A DNA stretch of 64,000 nt from Melghirimyces algeriensis. Its GTDB lineage: Bacteria; Bacillota; Bacilli; Thermoactinomycetales; DSM-45169. Shown in pieces: positions 18,701 to 28,200 of this stretch. The translations under genes and the position numbers were made by a program. A model generated the notes under the pieces. That model saw nothing but the letters and a program-made list of their open reading frames with translations, searched no databases and had not been told where the DNA came from. Each line of letters opens with the position of its first letter. The stretch's first letter is position 1. The stretch is from contig NZ_FXTI01000004.1 in the NCBI RefSeq assembly GCF_900182565.1, forward strand, positions 223,542-287,541, in the 5' to 3' direction.

Positions 18701-21700
18701 GCTTCAAAGGCGCGGAACGACCAGTCAGTAGCATTTAATGAAACGGTGGCGCTTCGGTTGAATGGGGCATTCCAACGGAATGCATTCAATGATGCCGTAA
18801 AAACTCTTGTAAAACGCCACGAAACCTTGCGAACGGTGATCCATCCCAATGGCGAAGAGCAACATATTTTACCGGATGTTCCCGTCACCATTCCGATTGT
18901 GGATTTTTCCGATGATCCAGAGGATCAACGGGAGCAACACATGGAGGAGTGGTTTGAAAAGCAAGGCCGAATCCCGTTTGATCTGTCGTCCAATCATCCG
19001 TTGTTCCGGATTCATGTTTTAAAATCGGATCCATCTTCATATATCCTGGTGTTTACTTTCCACCATATTATGATGGATGGATGGTCGATCGATCTGTTTA
19101 TCCGCGAATTGGCGACGCTTTATACCTCAATTTGTCAAGGAAAACCAACGGAGAGTTTGCCCGCTCCAACACAGTTTCAGGATTTTATGGATTGGCAGCA
19201 GCGACAATTGATGAATCATACAAACAAAGAGGCTGCTGCATTTTGGAATCAAGTGTTTGCTTCCCCCATTCCCGCGATGGACCTTCCATCCGAGCATGGA
19301 GGGATGATGAAACCATCCTTTCGGGGGGAAAGAGTCAGCATTCAAATCGATCGTTCACTGACACAGAAATTGCGAGCGCTGAGCATTCGGTCAGGAAACA
19401 GCCTATTTGTCACACTTCTTGCAGCCTATCAAGTGTTTATACATCGTTTGACCGGAAACCAATCGATTGTGGTGGGGGTTCCAATCGCCGGACAGGCCCA
19501 GATGGAACAGCCTGTTCTGATGGGCAATTGTACACACTTGCTGCCCGTTTGCACCCAGATCGGGGAGCAAGAATCCTTCTTCAACTATCTTGCTCAGGTA
19601 AAGCAATTGATGATGGATCTCGAAAACTATCAGCATATTCCATTGTCTTTGATAACAGAGAATCTAAATGAACCTGCCATTCCAAGGATGAATGTTCTGT
19701 TTAATATGGACAGGCCCATGAAAGAGCTTGATTTTGCTGGCTTTAAGGCCAAATGGATGTCCATTCCCATTCAGTATTCAAAATATGATATGTTCCTGAA
19801 TGCCATGGATGTAAATGGGGAGATTTGGTTTGATTTTGATATCAATACGGACTGGGTGAGCCCTGAAACATTCCGGCAGTGGGCTAAGTATTTTCATCAT
19901 CTTTTGAAAACCTTGGCCAACAGTGATAATCCCGATTTTTCAGAGCTATCTTTACTTGCCGATCCAGATCTTGAACAAGCGTTTGTGGGCTACCGGGACA
20001 CCCATACTGCGGTTTATTTGTTAGATTCCTATATGCAACCGGCTCCTGTCGGTGTGATGGGTGAGTATGTTGTTCGGGATGGAAAAACGTTCTCTTCAAC
20101 CGGAATGCTGGCCCTTCAAAATGCGGATGGTCGAATAACAGAATTTGGATCGGTAAAACGCCGAAAGCGGGTTCAAGGTCACGATGTATATCTGGATTTG
20201 CTTGAACAATCGATTGTAGCCATGCCATCCATCACGTCGTGCTTCGTTAGGGCACAAACGGACGAGGATGGTAAAAATGCTATGCTTACAGCTTATGTGA
20301 CAACGGATGAGAACAATGTGGATACAGCACAGCTGCGAAAACAACTGTTGCAAAAAATGCCGGATTATTGGGTGCCAAAACAGTTGGTTGTCGTTGATGT
20401 GATTCCGCGGACACCAGAAGGAGATATTGATATGAACCGGTTGCCAACACCGGAAGAAGCGGCGGATGGCGAGTCGGATTTAAAAGATATGGGCAGTGAA
20501 ACAGAAGAAACAATTCGAGAGATATGGAAGAACGTACTGGGGATCTCAACGGTCCGTCTGGATGATCATTTCTTTGATTTGGGCGGAAACTCTTTGCAAG
20601 CGACCATGATGTTTTCCAGAATACAGAAGGAGTTTAAAAAGCAACTTTCCCTTAGTGAGCTGTTTCAGACGCCAACCGTTTCTGAGTTGGCCAAACGATT
20701 GGATGAAATGGATGAAAAAGACTGCCGACCGATTCAGTCATTGCAAGAAACGAAGGTCAACGCGATTGAACCGGGAGTTTATGAGCTTTCCCATGGACAG
20801 AAACGCATATGGTTTCGGGAACAGTTTACCCGTCACACTGTTGGGGATTTGTACATTTACGAGATGGATGGAGAAGTGGATGCGAAAGCGATGCAACGAG
20901 CATTGCACGTCCTGATTGACCGACATGGGATTATGCGTACCACATTGATTGAACGTGAAGGGAAACCGTATCAAAAGGTGCAACCGTCATTGGACGTACC
21001 GTGTCAATATGAGGATCTGTCACAACAATCGGAGGTAGAACGCTCCAAACGATTGGCCCAAGCGGTTGCAGAAGAGAGTCACAAGTTGTTTGATTTAACA
21101 CGGGAATCGTTTTACAGGATGACGCTTTTTCGGTTGACCCCGCATAAGCATTTGCTTTTGTTGTGTGTACATCACATTGGACATGATGGTTGGTCCCATC
21201 AGGTATTCATGAAAGATCTGTTTAAAATGTACCGAGCGATTGTTCAGGGAGAAGATCCATCACAGTTGCCATTGCCACTGCAATATGTAGATTTTGTCCG
21301 TTGGCAACATGAACGACTCAACGACGGTTCTTTGGAGTTACAGCGAACGTATTGGTTGGACAAGCTGAAAGACGTGGTGGAAGTACCATATGTTCCACAT
21401 GATACAGATATTCCACCGGAAGAACAGAACCCTTCGGATGTTCGGGTACGCTCACTGAAAACGGAGTTGGTTCAGTCCCTTCGTCAGTTAACGTCTGAGG
21501 TGGGTGGGACAAGCTATATGACCGTTCTTGCAGCGTTGAAAATCTGGCTGGGAAGACTGACCAACCAGACTATGATTACGATTGGGTCGACACTCTCCGG
21601 ACGAACACACTCCGATTTGGAAAAAATTCTTGGCGTTTGTATTAATCCGGTGGCGATGCGTACGGATTTGTCGGGCAATCCGACACTTTTGCAGATCTTG

Positions 21701-22168
21701 AAGCGTGTTCAGAAGACAGCGATTGGTGCTTATGAGAACCAGGATTATCCCTTTGACCTGATTGTTCAAGATCAGCGAACACGACACGGTGGGGATCCCA
21801 CCTTCTATACCATCAGTTTCATCGGTCAGAATGCGCATACGGAAAAGCTGGAGTATGACGGGGTTACACTTCGCCTATGTCCGCCAGAGAGTCTCCTACA
21901 GGAAGAGAAAATGGAAAGCATTGCAAACGACAGGTTTAACGATGATGAAAAGGTTACGTTTGATCTGATGCTATATCTCTTTGAAGACCCAAACAGCCTG
22001 TTGCTGGAAGCGCGCTACAATCCGAGCAAATTTCGACCGGAGACGGTGGACAGTTTTCTGGAACAGATGGAGCATGTACTTACCCAAATGGCTGAACATC
22101 CAGAGCTTCGTCTGTCACAAGTGGAGCTATCAAAAGAAGAAGAAGATTTGGATGAATTATTTGATTAA
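12731..22168 (+). CDS. Hybrid PKS/NRPS synthase 1 (MycA/ItuA-like) with relic adenylation domain
   Basis: Giant synthase of about 3145 residues. Domains in order (approximate residues): fatty acyl-AMP ligase 1-590 with FSSGSTGSPKG; ACP with GISSMKL, Ser near 609; ketosynthase 675-1095 with Cys844 in DTACSSS and His near 976 and 1016; ACP with GMDSIML near 1328; PLP aminotransferase 1550-1960 with Lys near 1788; condensation domain with HHIMMDG near 2111; an adenylation relic 2420-2577; PCP with GGNSL near 2621; a second condensation domain with HHIGHDG near 2814; acidic tail ending DELFD. This is the layout that makes a beta-amino fatty acid in iturins. The adenylation relic lacks the whole N-terminal subdomain, and its remaining motifs are ruined (SSTGM for TGD, EGDIDM for NGKVDR). 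Start ATG 12731 is set by GGAGG at 12718-12722. Confidence 0.93.
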   Translation: MQSPLTLVDVITALKEEENRGITFISSDKEEKFVSYQQLYNRARSILGYMQSMGIKAGDELILQIRDNDLYSFTATFWGCILGGIIAVPVTVGSNNEQRKKLFKIWKTLNNPYVMTTDSAIQRLFQHTKDPQDLHCVQQMNKRSLLLEDINGDRQKGTVYDASPQELAFIQFSSGSTGSPKGVMLTHENLITNTRAIKNRLEIQPKDAFLSWMPLTHDMGIITFHLTPVLAGVQHYLMPTSLFIRRPSLWMKKTNDHRATILGSPNFGYKYFLSKLKPNVAKGWDLSHVKVILNGAEPISTQLCDQFLNRLGQYGLKRNVMHMGYGLAEASVAVSIGRYEFRPIHLHRHQLNVGEPIHEVEEGDRDCLTFVDEGLPVDDCSFRICDDHNRPLPERVIGQIQIKGKNVTQGYYNNPEATKKAITQDGWVRTGDLGFVQNGRLIITGRRKEIIFINGQNVYPHDIERIAEEVQGVELGKAAVCGVRHADTHEEKIVVFVVYKNKLETFVHLAQELRKHINERTGWLISDVIPIRQIPKTTSGKVQRFKLAYDYENGVYDDISKELKKWVSQEANDSALSKNQIEKRLLEIFREHLQSGEISVQDRFFQIGISSMKLVEIAERIDEELGVHLEVADFFANPTISKLADFIGTSRHGQESHLNRPANKAQDGNTQQSEKDIAVIGISLKFPKADDIDSFWRNVATGRDCIGPLNETRRKDAEAYLNGLGRKGEFVEGGYLDEIDTFDYPFFKLTPKEASLTDPNQRLFLQTAWNAIENAGYGGEKLSGDQVGVYVGFSKSGYEYDRLLSEVTPESLPQYAVGNLSSIISSRISYLLNLKGPAVTVDTACSSSLVAVHMACKSMLNGDCRMALAGGVNTLPLPVRAGIGMESSDSRARAFDDHADGTGWGEGVAAVLLKPLNQAIQDGDYIHAVIKGSAINQDGTTVGITAPNPQAQSELMVQAWEDADIHPETITYMETHGTGTPLGDPVEIDGIQRAFRTYTSKKQYCAIGSVKANIGHLYEAAGIAGLIKAVLCLQHQKIPQMTHFEKPNRNIHFEQSPVYVPTQLTEWTTDGVPRRCGVSSFGFSGTNCHIVLEEFTENGEEHTQPSSDDLNLFTLSGKTRGALKKLAQRYADFVVRKPNVSVNDLCYTTNTGRAHHHHRLAMIVKNRNELKERLAAFIENDASYDNVFSGVCSPDGNMEQTEAAQTLQMKWLEKKKITENDLSALCQFYIKGANIDWEQFYVHKTPRKKCPLPDYPFEKLRCWVDFPTDQTDKNVEETEHKRRTNLGEKEVYSISPDIHSSVKSIIQHATGLKSDEIGTSTHFLELGMDSIMLNQVRQEILNAFHIDIPVNRFFESITDLHKLVRFIEEKVPTQALKKMPSDTDTPMEHTEQPAQKLDDSMETKIYGDRSSVEHIMENQLQLLNQQQQNMNQIFSQQLEVLKGLQTEREVAAATSLQELPKPVQQEGRVKTSSKQVTSSSNRTRPNDPSNPFTPYQPIVVGEEGNFTEKQKVFLHRFIEKYVKRTQGSKTFIQDNRFVHANNRNAAGYRSYWKEIIYPIVTERGFGPYMWDVDGNKYIDLTMGFGVNLFGHNPEWITDKLHKQIHSNTPPLGPMSNTASKVAELISELTGVERVAFYNSGTEAVMVALRLARAVTGRSKIALFAGSYHGTFDGVLAVSDPNSENAQAQPMAPGVPSSMMEDVIVLNYNHPHSLELLQKHADELAAVLVEPVQSRRPDLQPENFLKQVREITQQSGTALIFDEIITGFRIHLRGAQAWYGIEADLVTYGKVIGGGMPIGVVAGKSKFMDAVDGGMWQFGDASEPSNVRKKTFVGGTFCTHPLAMTAAMQVLQHLKSKGVGLQSELNHRTAKMVATLNTFFKENNVPMQVVHCGSLFRFVSFGDIELFFYLLIHKGIYIWEGRNCFLSTAHSDEDIDRIIQAVKESIHELREGGFLPEPPQPPDGDGDGRSDDTPSTPVTLPLTEEQKQIWFASKARNDQSVAFNETVALRLNGAFQRNAFNDAVKTLVKRHETLRTVIHPNGEEQHILPDVPVTIPIVDFSDDPEDQREQHMEEWFEKQGRIPFDLSSNHPLFRIHVLKSDPSSYILVFTFHHIMMDGWSIDLFIRELATLYTSICQGKPTESLPAPTQFQDFMDWQQRQLMNHTNKEAAAFWNQVFASPIPAMDLPSEHGGMMKPSFRGERVSIQIDRSLTQKLRALSIRSGNSLFVTLLAAYQVFIHRLTGNQSIVVGVPIAGQAQMEQPVLMGNCTHLLPVCTQIGEQESFFNYLAQVKQLMMDLENYQHIPLSLITENLNEPAIPRMNVLFNMDRPMKELDFAGFKAKWMSIPIQYSKYDMFLNAMDVNGEIWFDFDINTDWVSPETFRQWAKYFHHLLKTLANSDNPDFSELSLLADPDLEQAFVGYRDTHTAVYLLDSYMQPAPVGVMGEYVVRDGKTFSSTGMLALQNADGRITEFGSVKRRKRVQGHDVYLDLLEQSIVAMPSITSCFVRAQTDEDGKNAMLTAYVTTDENNVDTAQLRKQLLQKMPDYWVPKQLVVVDVIPRTPEGDIDMNRLPTPEEAADGESDLKDMGSETEETIREIWKNVLGISTVRLDDHFFDLGGNSLQATMMFSRIQKEFKKQLSLSELFQTPTVSELAKRLDEMDEKDCRPIQSLQETKVNAIEPGVYELSHGQKRIWFREQFTRHTVGDLYIYEMDGEVDAKAMQRALHVLIDRHGIMRTTLIEREGKPYQKVQPSLDVPCQYEDLSQQSEVERSKRLAQAVAEESHKLFDLTRESFYRMTLFRLTPHKHLLLLCVHHIGHDGWSHQVFMKDLFKMYRAIVQGEDPSQLPLPLQYVDFVRWQHERLNDGSLELQRTYWLDKLKDVVEVPYVPHDTDIPPEEQNPSDVRVRSLKTELVQSLRQLTSEVGGTSYMTVLAALKIWLGRLTNQTMITIGSTLSGRTHSDLEKILGVCINPVAMRTDLSGNPTLLQILKRVQKTAIGAYENQDYPFDLIVQDQRTRHGGDPTFYTISFIGQNAHTEKLEYDGVTLRLCPPESLLQEEKMESIANDRFNDDEKVTFDLMLYLFEDPNSLLLEARYNPSKFRPETVDSFLEQMEHVLTQMAEHPELRLSQVELSKEEEDLDELFD

Positions 22169-22268
22169 CAGATTACAATCGTGGATCTGAGTCTGATTTG
22201 GAGAACAACCTATCGCATGCGTCACGTTTTCATCGAATCAGCAGATGATTGAATGTTTAGAAAGGGTG

Positions 22269-25200
22269 ATGGATTTGAATTATCTGTCCAAAGAAAATGT
22301 ACAGGGGATAGTGGAACTTTCTCTGATACAAAAAGAGATGTTAGATGGCAATACCTTTACACAGGTTGTCTACACCCTGAGGGATCGTCTTCATCGGGAT
22401 TGTCTGCGCGAGGCATGGGAGGAGACAGTGGCGGAGCATCCGTCGTTGCGATCCGTGTTTCGTACACTTAAGAACCGAATAGTGCAGGTGTTGCTCAAAC
22501 AACGGCCGATTGCCATGGAATGGCAGGATCTGTGTGGTTTGAAGGAGGAGGAAAAACAGGCCCGATTTCAATCGCTTGCCAACCGTCATCGCGAACCGAT
22601 CAAATTCGATCAGGGACCGTTGATCCGTTTGGCCGTGTGCCGATGGGACGATGAGCGGATGCTGCTTCTGTGGACCCATCATCCCTTGTGTATGGATGAC
22701 AACAGTCGTGACATGATTGTCAACGAGTGGTTGGCGCGTGCAAAAGGGATGGAGCAAACCATCCCGCAGCGCAGGTTGTATCAGGATTACCTGAAATGGG
22801 AAGCAGGACAGGATGGGATGCCGGCCAAGCAATATTGGACAGAGAAACTGGCCGACTGGGAACCGGCTCCGATGCTGGAGACAATGAACCAGGCGCTGGA
22901 AAACGGCACAAACCTTCGTTGTCGTACTCTACTGTCAAAAGGACTTTCTCGTCAGTTGGAAGAGGTTGCGAAGCAGTACAATGTTTCTTCCGAAGCAGTG
23001 ACACTTGCATCATGGTTTCTGTTGCTCAATGTGTACAGCGGGGAAGAGAGCGTTTCTTGTGGTGCAACCGTGCCAGGGCGTCCAGATTCGTGTGAAGGGG
23101 CAGAGCTGATCATTGGTCCGTTATCCCATGCCTTGCCGATGCGGACGGTTCTTGCCGCTGATCAACGTGTGGATGAATTGCTGCTCTCCACACAGCAACA
23201 ATGGGAAAACTTGAACACCTTTGGTTATATCCCAAATGAGACCGTGCGCAAGTATGGCGGTTTCAGAGAAGACACCGACCTGTTTGACAGTTTGGTGACC
23301 GTACGGCACAAGGCTGAAGGTGACTCCGGCAATCCCCAGCTCCTCTGCCGTGCGGGGCAAGAACAGGTTGAAGTGATTGTATCGATTGGATCACAGTGGG
23401 AAATTGAATGCTTTCAGCCTGGCAATGGATCTTTACAATCTTTGGAACGTTTACAACAGCATTTTATCAGAATGCTGACCAATATCGCCGAACATCCGAG
23501 TGCACAACTTCGTGAACTAATTCTGTTGTCCAATGAGGAACGCCAGTTGATTCAGGAGCAGATTAACCAAACCAAACTGGCCGTACCCTCCCTCAACCGT
23601 ATAGCTCATCAGGTGATTGAGGATCAGGTGGAAAAACGACCACATGCCATTGCAGCGGTGTGCGGTATGGAGTCTGTCACTTATGCGGAGTTAAACCAGC
23701 GCGCCAACCAATTGGCGCACTGGCTTCGTGAACAAGGGTTTGGGCGTGATGATCTGGCCGCTCTGTTGGCTGAACGAAGTATTGAGATGCTGGTTGGGAT
23801 TCTTGGCATATTGAAAGCAGGTGGGGCTTATGTACCATTGGATTCTGCACATCCTGACAGTCGACTGTTGACTATCCTGGAAAACAGTGGTGCCAAGATG
23901 ATTCTGACGGAATCCCGTTGGCAATCCCGAAGCCTAGAGTTGAGTTCGGCACTTTTGCAAGCACCTGTTGTTTTTTCTCTCAATAAGGGAGATGGTCGGT
24001 GTGCAGATATAGACGGGCTGACTTCCTACCCTGCACAAAATCCGGAGTTGGTGAATCAACAGGGAGATCTGGCCAATGTGTTCTTTACCTCCGGTTCTAC
24101 GGGGCAGCCGAAGGGGGCGATGGTGGAGCATGTAGGGATGCTTAATCACCTATATGCCAAAATTCATCTCTTGGGGTTAAACGAGAACAGTGTGGTTGCC
24201 CAGAACGCATCCCATTGCTTTGATATTTCTGTCTGGCAGTTTCTGGCGCCCTTGATGACTGGTGGGCGGGTTGTGATCTATGGCAATGATACGGCGACCG
24301 ATCCGCGGGCACTATTTCGTTCTGTGCAACGGGATGGTGTGACCGTCTTGGAAATGGTGCCTGCCATGATTGAAATGCTTCTGCATGAAGCAGGTGATTA
24401 TGAACCAAAGCAACGCCTTCTTCCTCAGCTTCAATATATGATTTCCACAGGAGAGGGGTTGCCAGTTTCCCTTTGTCGCAAGTGGCTTAAAGCGTATCCG
24501 AACGTAAAGGTTGTCAATACGTATGGAGCAACCGAATGTTCAGATGATACGGTCCATGAAGTGATAAGTGGTTCGTATCCGCATGATGATCATTCCCATG
24601 TTGCTCTCGGAACATCGATTCCCAACATGCAACATTATCTGCTTGATCCTTGGCAACGGCCGGTGCCGGTTGGCTGTGTCGGAGAAGTTTATATTACGGG
24701 GATCGGAGTGGGACGTGGCTATTTGAACGATCCGGAACGCACGGCTGAAGCCTACCTGAAAAATCCATTTTCGGATGGATTGGGCGAGCGAATGTATAAA
24801 ACGGGAGATTTGGCCCGGATAACGCCTGATGGTCGGATGGTATTTATCTCACGTGCTGATTTTCAAGTGAAAGTTCGGGGATATCGTATTGAACTGGGTG
24901 AAATCGAGTCCGTTTTATTGCGTCATCAAGCGGTCAGACAATGTCTGACACTTGTCCGGCCAGATCAAGGTGGCAACAATCGCATCTTGGCCTATATGGT
25001 GTTAAATGAATCCGTGGAAGAACACAAATTGCGCGAATACCTGGAGACACATTTGCCAGAGTATATGGTGCCGGAACACCTGATGATTCTGGAATCGATG
25101 CCTTTGAACCGCAATGGAAAGGTTGATCGCAAGGCTTTGCCGGACCCTGATGCCTCCGGACGGTCCACCACGGTTTACATACCTCCGCGTGACGATTGGG

Positions 25201-28200
25201 AAAAGGCACTGGTGAAGATCTGGCAAGACGTTTTGGAGGTTGACAAGATTGGTATCGACGATAATTTCTTTGATCTGGGAGGGCATTCGCTTAAAACAAT
25301 TCAGATCCGTTCTCGAATCAAAGAGCTGCTTGGGGTAGAGATGGTGTTAAAAGATTTGTTTGACAACCAAACCATTCGGGAGCTGGCACCGGTGCTAAAA
25401 GCCTCACAGACTGATCAGGATGATATGGAAAAAAACTTGATTCCACAAATAGAGAAAGCCGCGTTTTATCCCATGTCCCATGCCCAGCGCCGTCTGTTTT
25501 TACTAAATCGGCTCGAACCGGAAAATCGATCCTATAATATGCCGGTTGCCATTCAATTGAAAGGTGTCTTGGATGTGGAAGCGGTTCAGGAAGCATTCCG
25601 ACTGTTGTTGGACAGACATGAGGGACTGCGCACCACATTTACGGTCTATGACGGGCAACCTGTCCAACGGGTGGAGGATGCGATTTCCTGGGAATGTCCG
25701 TATGAGGATCTGTCAAACAAAGACGAAAATGCACAGCAACAATGGATGAAAGCTGTGGAACGAGAGGAGGCGGAGAGAGATTTTGATCTGGAGAGAGGAC
25801 CGCTTTTCCGTGCGCGTCTATTTAAACTGGCCGAGGAGTGCCATGTGTTGTGGATGAATATGCACCATATCATTGGGGATTTCTGGTCATGGCAGGTGCT
25901 GATCCGGGATTTTGCCACTCTGTATGATGCATTGCACGAAGGAAAGACACCTTCCTTACCACCTTTGACGATACAGTACAAAGACTATGCCAGCTGGCAA
26001 AATGATCGTCTGAAGCGTGGGATGCTGGCGGAAGCGGAGTCTTATTGGCTGGAGCAGTTTAGCGGTGACCTTCCCGTTCTGGATCTGCCCACGGATCACC
26101 CGCGTCCATCGATGCAGACATTTTCTGCTTCGGAGGTAACGTTCACACTGGCACCGGAGCGCTTGGAGCGGATGAAGATGCTGGCCCAGGAGCAGGGGGC
26201 AACCTTGTTTATTACGCTCTTGTCTGCTGTTGGAGCATTTCTATCAAAAATGAGCGGGCAAAAGGATCTTGTCATCGGTACGCCGGAAGCTGGACGGGGT
26301 CAAGTGGAGCTGGAGAATCTGATTGGATTTTTTGTCAATACCTTGCCATTGCGCCTGGATGTCCACTCTGAACAAACGTTTAGGGAATGGTTGCAACATT
26401 GTAAACAGGTTGCGCTGGATGGATATACTCACCATGAATACCCCTTTGACCAATTGGTGGAAAAGCTGAAACCGGAGCGTGATTTAAGTCGATCCCCCAT
26501 TTTTTCCGTGATGTTTCAGTTGGACCAACGCTCAGTTGAGGTTTCATCCAATCGATTGGACCTCCATTTGTTACCGATCGAAACCCGTATGATCCAATTT
26601 GATCTGAACATCGTCTGTGCCGAAACAGAATCGGGACTTGATATCCGGTTCCAATTCCGCACAGATCTGTTTCAGGAAGAAACCATGAACCGTTGGCTGG
26701 AGCAGTTTGTTGTGATGATGGATGCAATTTTAGAGAATCCCATGAAAAAAATTGTGGAGCTGCCTTTGTTGACGGATCAGCAACGCCATCAATTATTAGC
26801 GGAGTGGAATGAGACCAAAGTAGATGCTCCAGAAACGCTTATACATGAACGGTTTGCGGCGATCGCACAACAAAAGCCTGACCATATCGCAGTGGAATCG
26901 GATGGTGCGACCTTCACCTATCAAGAGTTGGATGAACGTTCTGAGCGTTTGGCGCACTTTCTGCGCAGCCAGGGTGTTGGACCGGATGTGCGGGTGGGGA
27001 TCTGTATGGAGCGCTCCGTGGAAATGCTGGTTGGACTGTTCGGGATCTTAAAGGCGGGCGGGGCATATGTACCCATCGACCCTGCCCATCCACAGGAACG
27101 GCTGACATTTTTGCTCGCCGACTCAGCAGTATCCCTGTTGCTGACACAGGAACGGCTGCTTGCCCGGTTCTCGCAGGTTAACGGACAGGTGGTCTGTCTG
27201 GATCGCGATGCGTCCCGGATCGCCTCCACGGTGGATGGTCCACCACCAAGCCGTGTTGGCGCCGACAATCTGGCCTATATGATCTATACCTCAGGCTCCA
27301 CGGGAACCCCCAAGGGAGTATTGATTCCGCACCGCGGTTTGAGCAACTATCTCACATGGGCGTTGGATGCTTATGAGGTGGAGAAAGGCATTGGATCGAT
27401 TGTATCCACCTCACTGGCCTTTGATGCGACCATCACCAGTCTGTTTCTCCCCCTGTTAGCCGGCGGTCGGGTGATTCTGCTTCGGGAAGGGGAAGAGGTG
27501 GAACAACTGAGTCAGGAATTGCGGAAGCGCCGAAATGTAAGCCTGTTAAAGATTACACCGACACATTTGCAACTTCTCTCCCAACAGCTTTCTCCGGAGG
27601 AATTGTCCGGTCGTGTGCGTACCGTCGTCATCGGTGGAGAAGCCCTCTTGGGTGAACATATTGCTTTCTGGAAGCAGGCGGCTCCGGAAACCCGATTGAT
27701 CAACGAGTATGGTCCCACGGAGACGGTGGTGGGTTGCGCAGTGTATGAAGCTGTCGAGGCGACAGACCGACCGGTGCCCATCGGACGGCCCATCGCCAAT
27801 ATGCAATTATATGTCCTGGATGAATTCATGCAACCTGTTCCGATCGGGGTGCAGGGAGAGTTGTATATCGGTGGGATTGCACTGGCGGATGGTTACCATA
27901 ACCGTCCAGAGTTGACGGCTGAGCGATTTGTGCCCCATCCTTTTTCCAATCAGCCGGGTGACCGATTATATAAAACAGGGGATATGGTTCGCTATCTTTC
28001 AGACGGCAACCTGGAGTACATGGGTCGGGTGGATGATCAGGTCAAAGTGCGAGGCTACCGCATTGAACCCGGTGAAATTGAGGCGGTTTTACTTCAGCAT
28101 TCCCGTGTTGCAGAGGCAACGGTGATTTTACGTGAAGATACCCCCGGTGATCAACGTTTGGTTGCGTATGTGACCGTTTCGGAGGGAAATGAATGGAATG

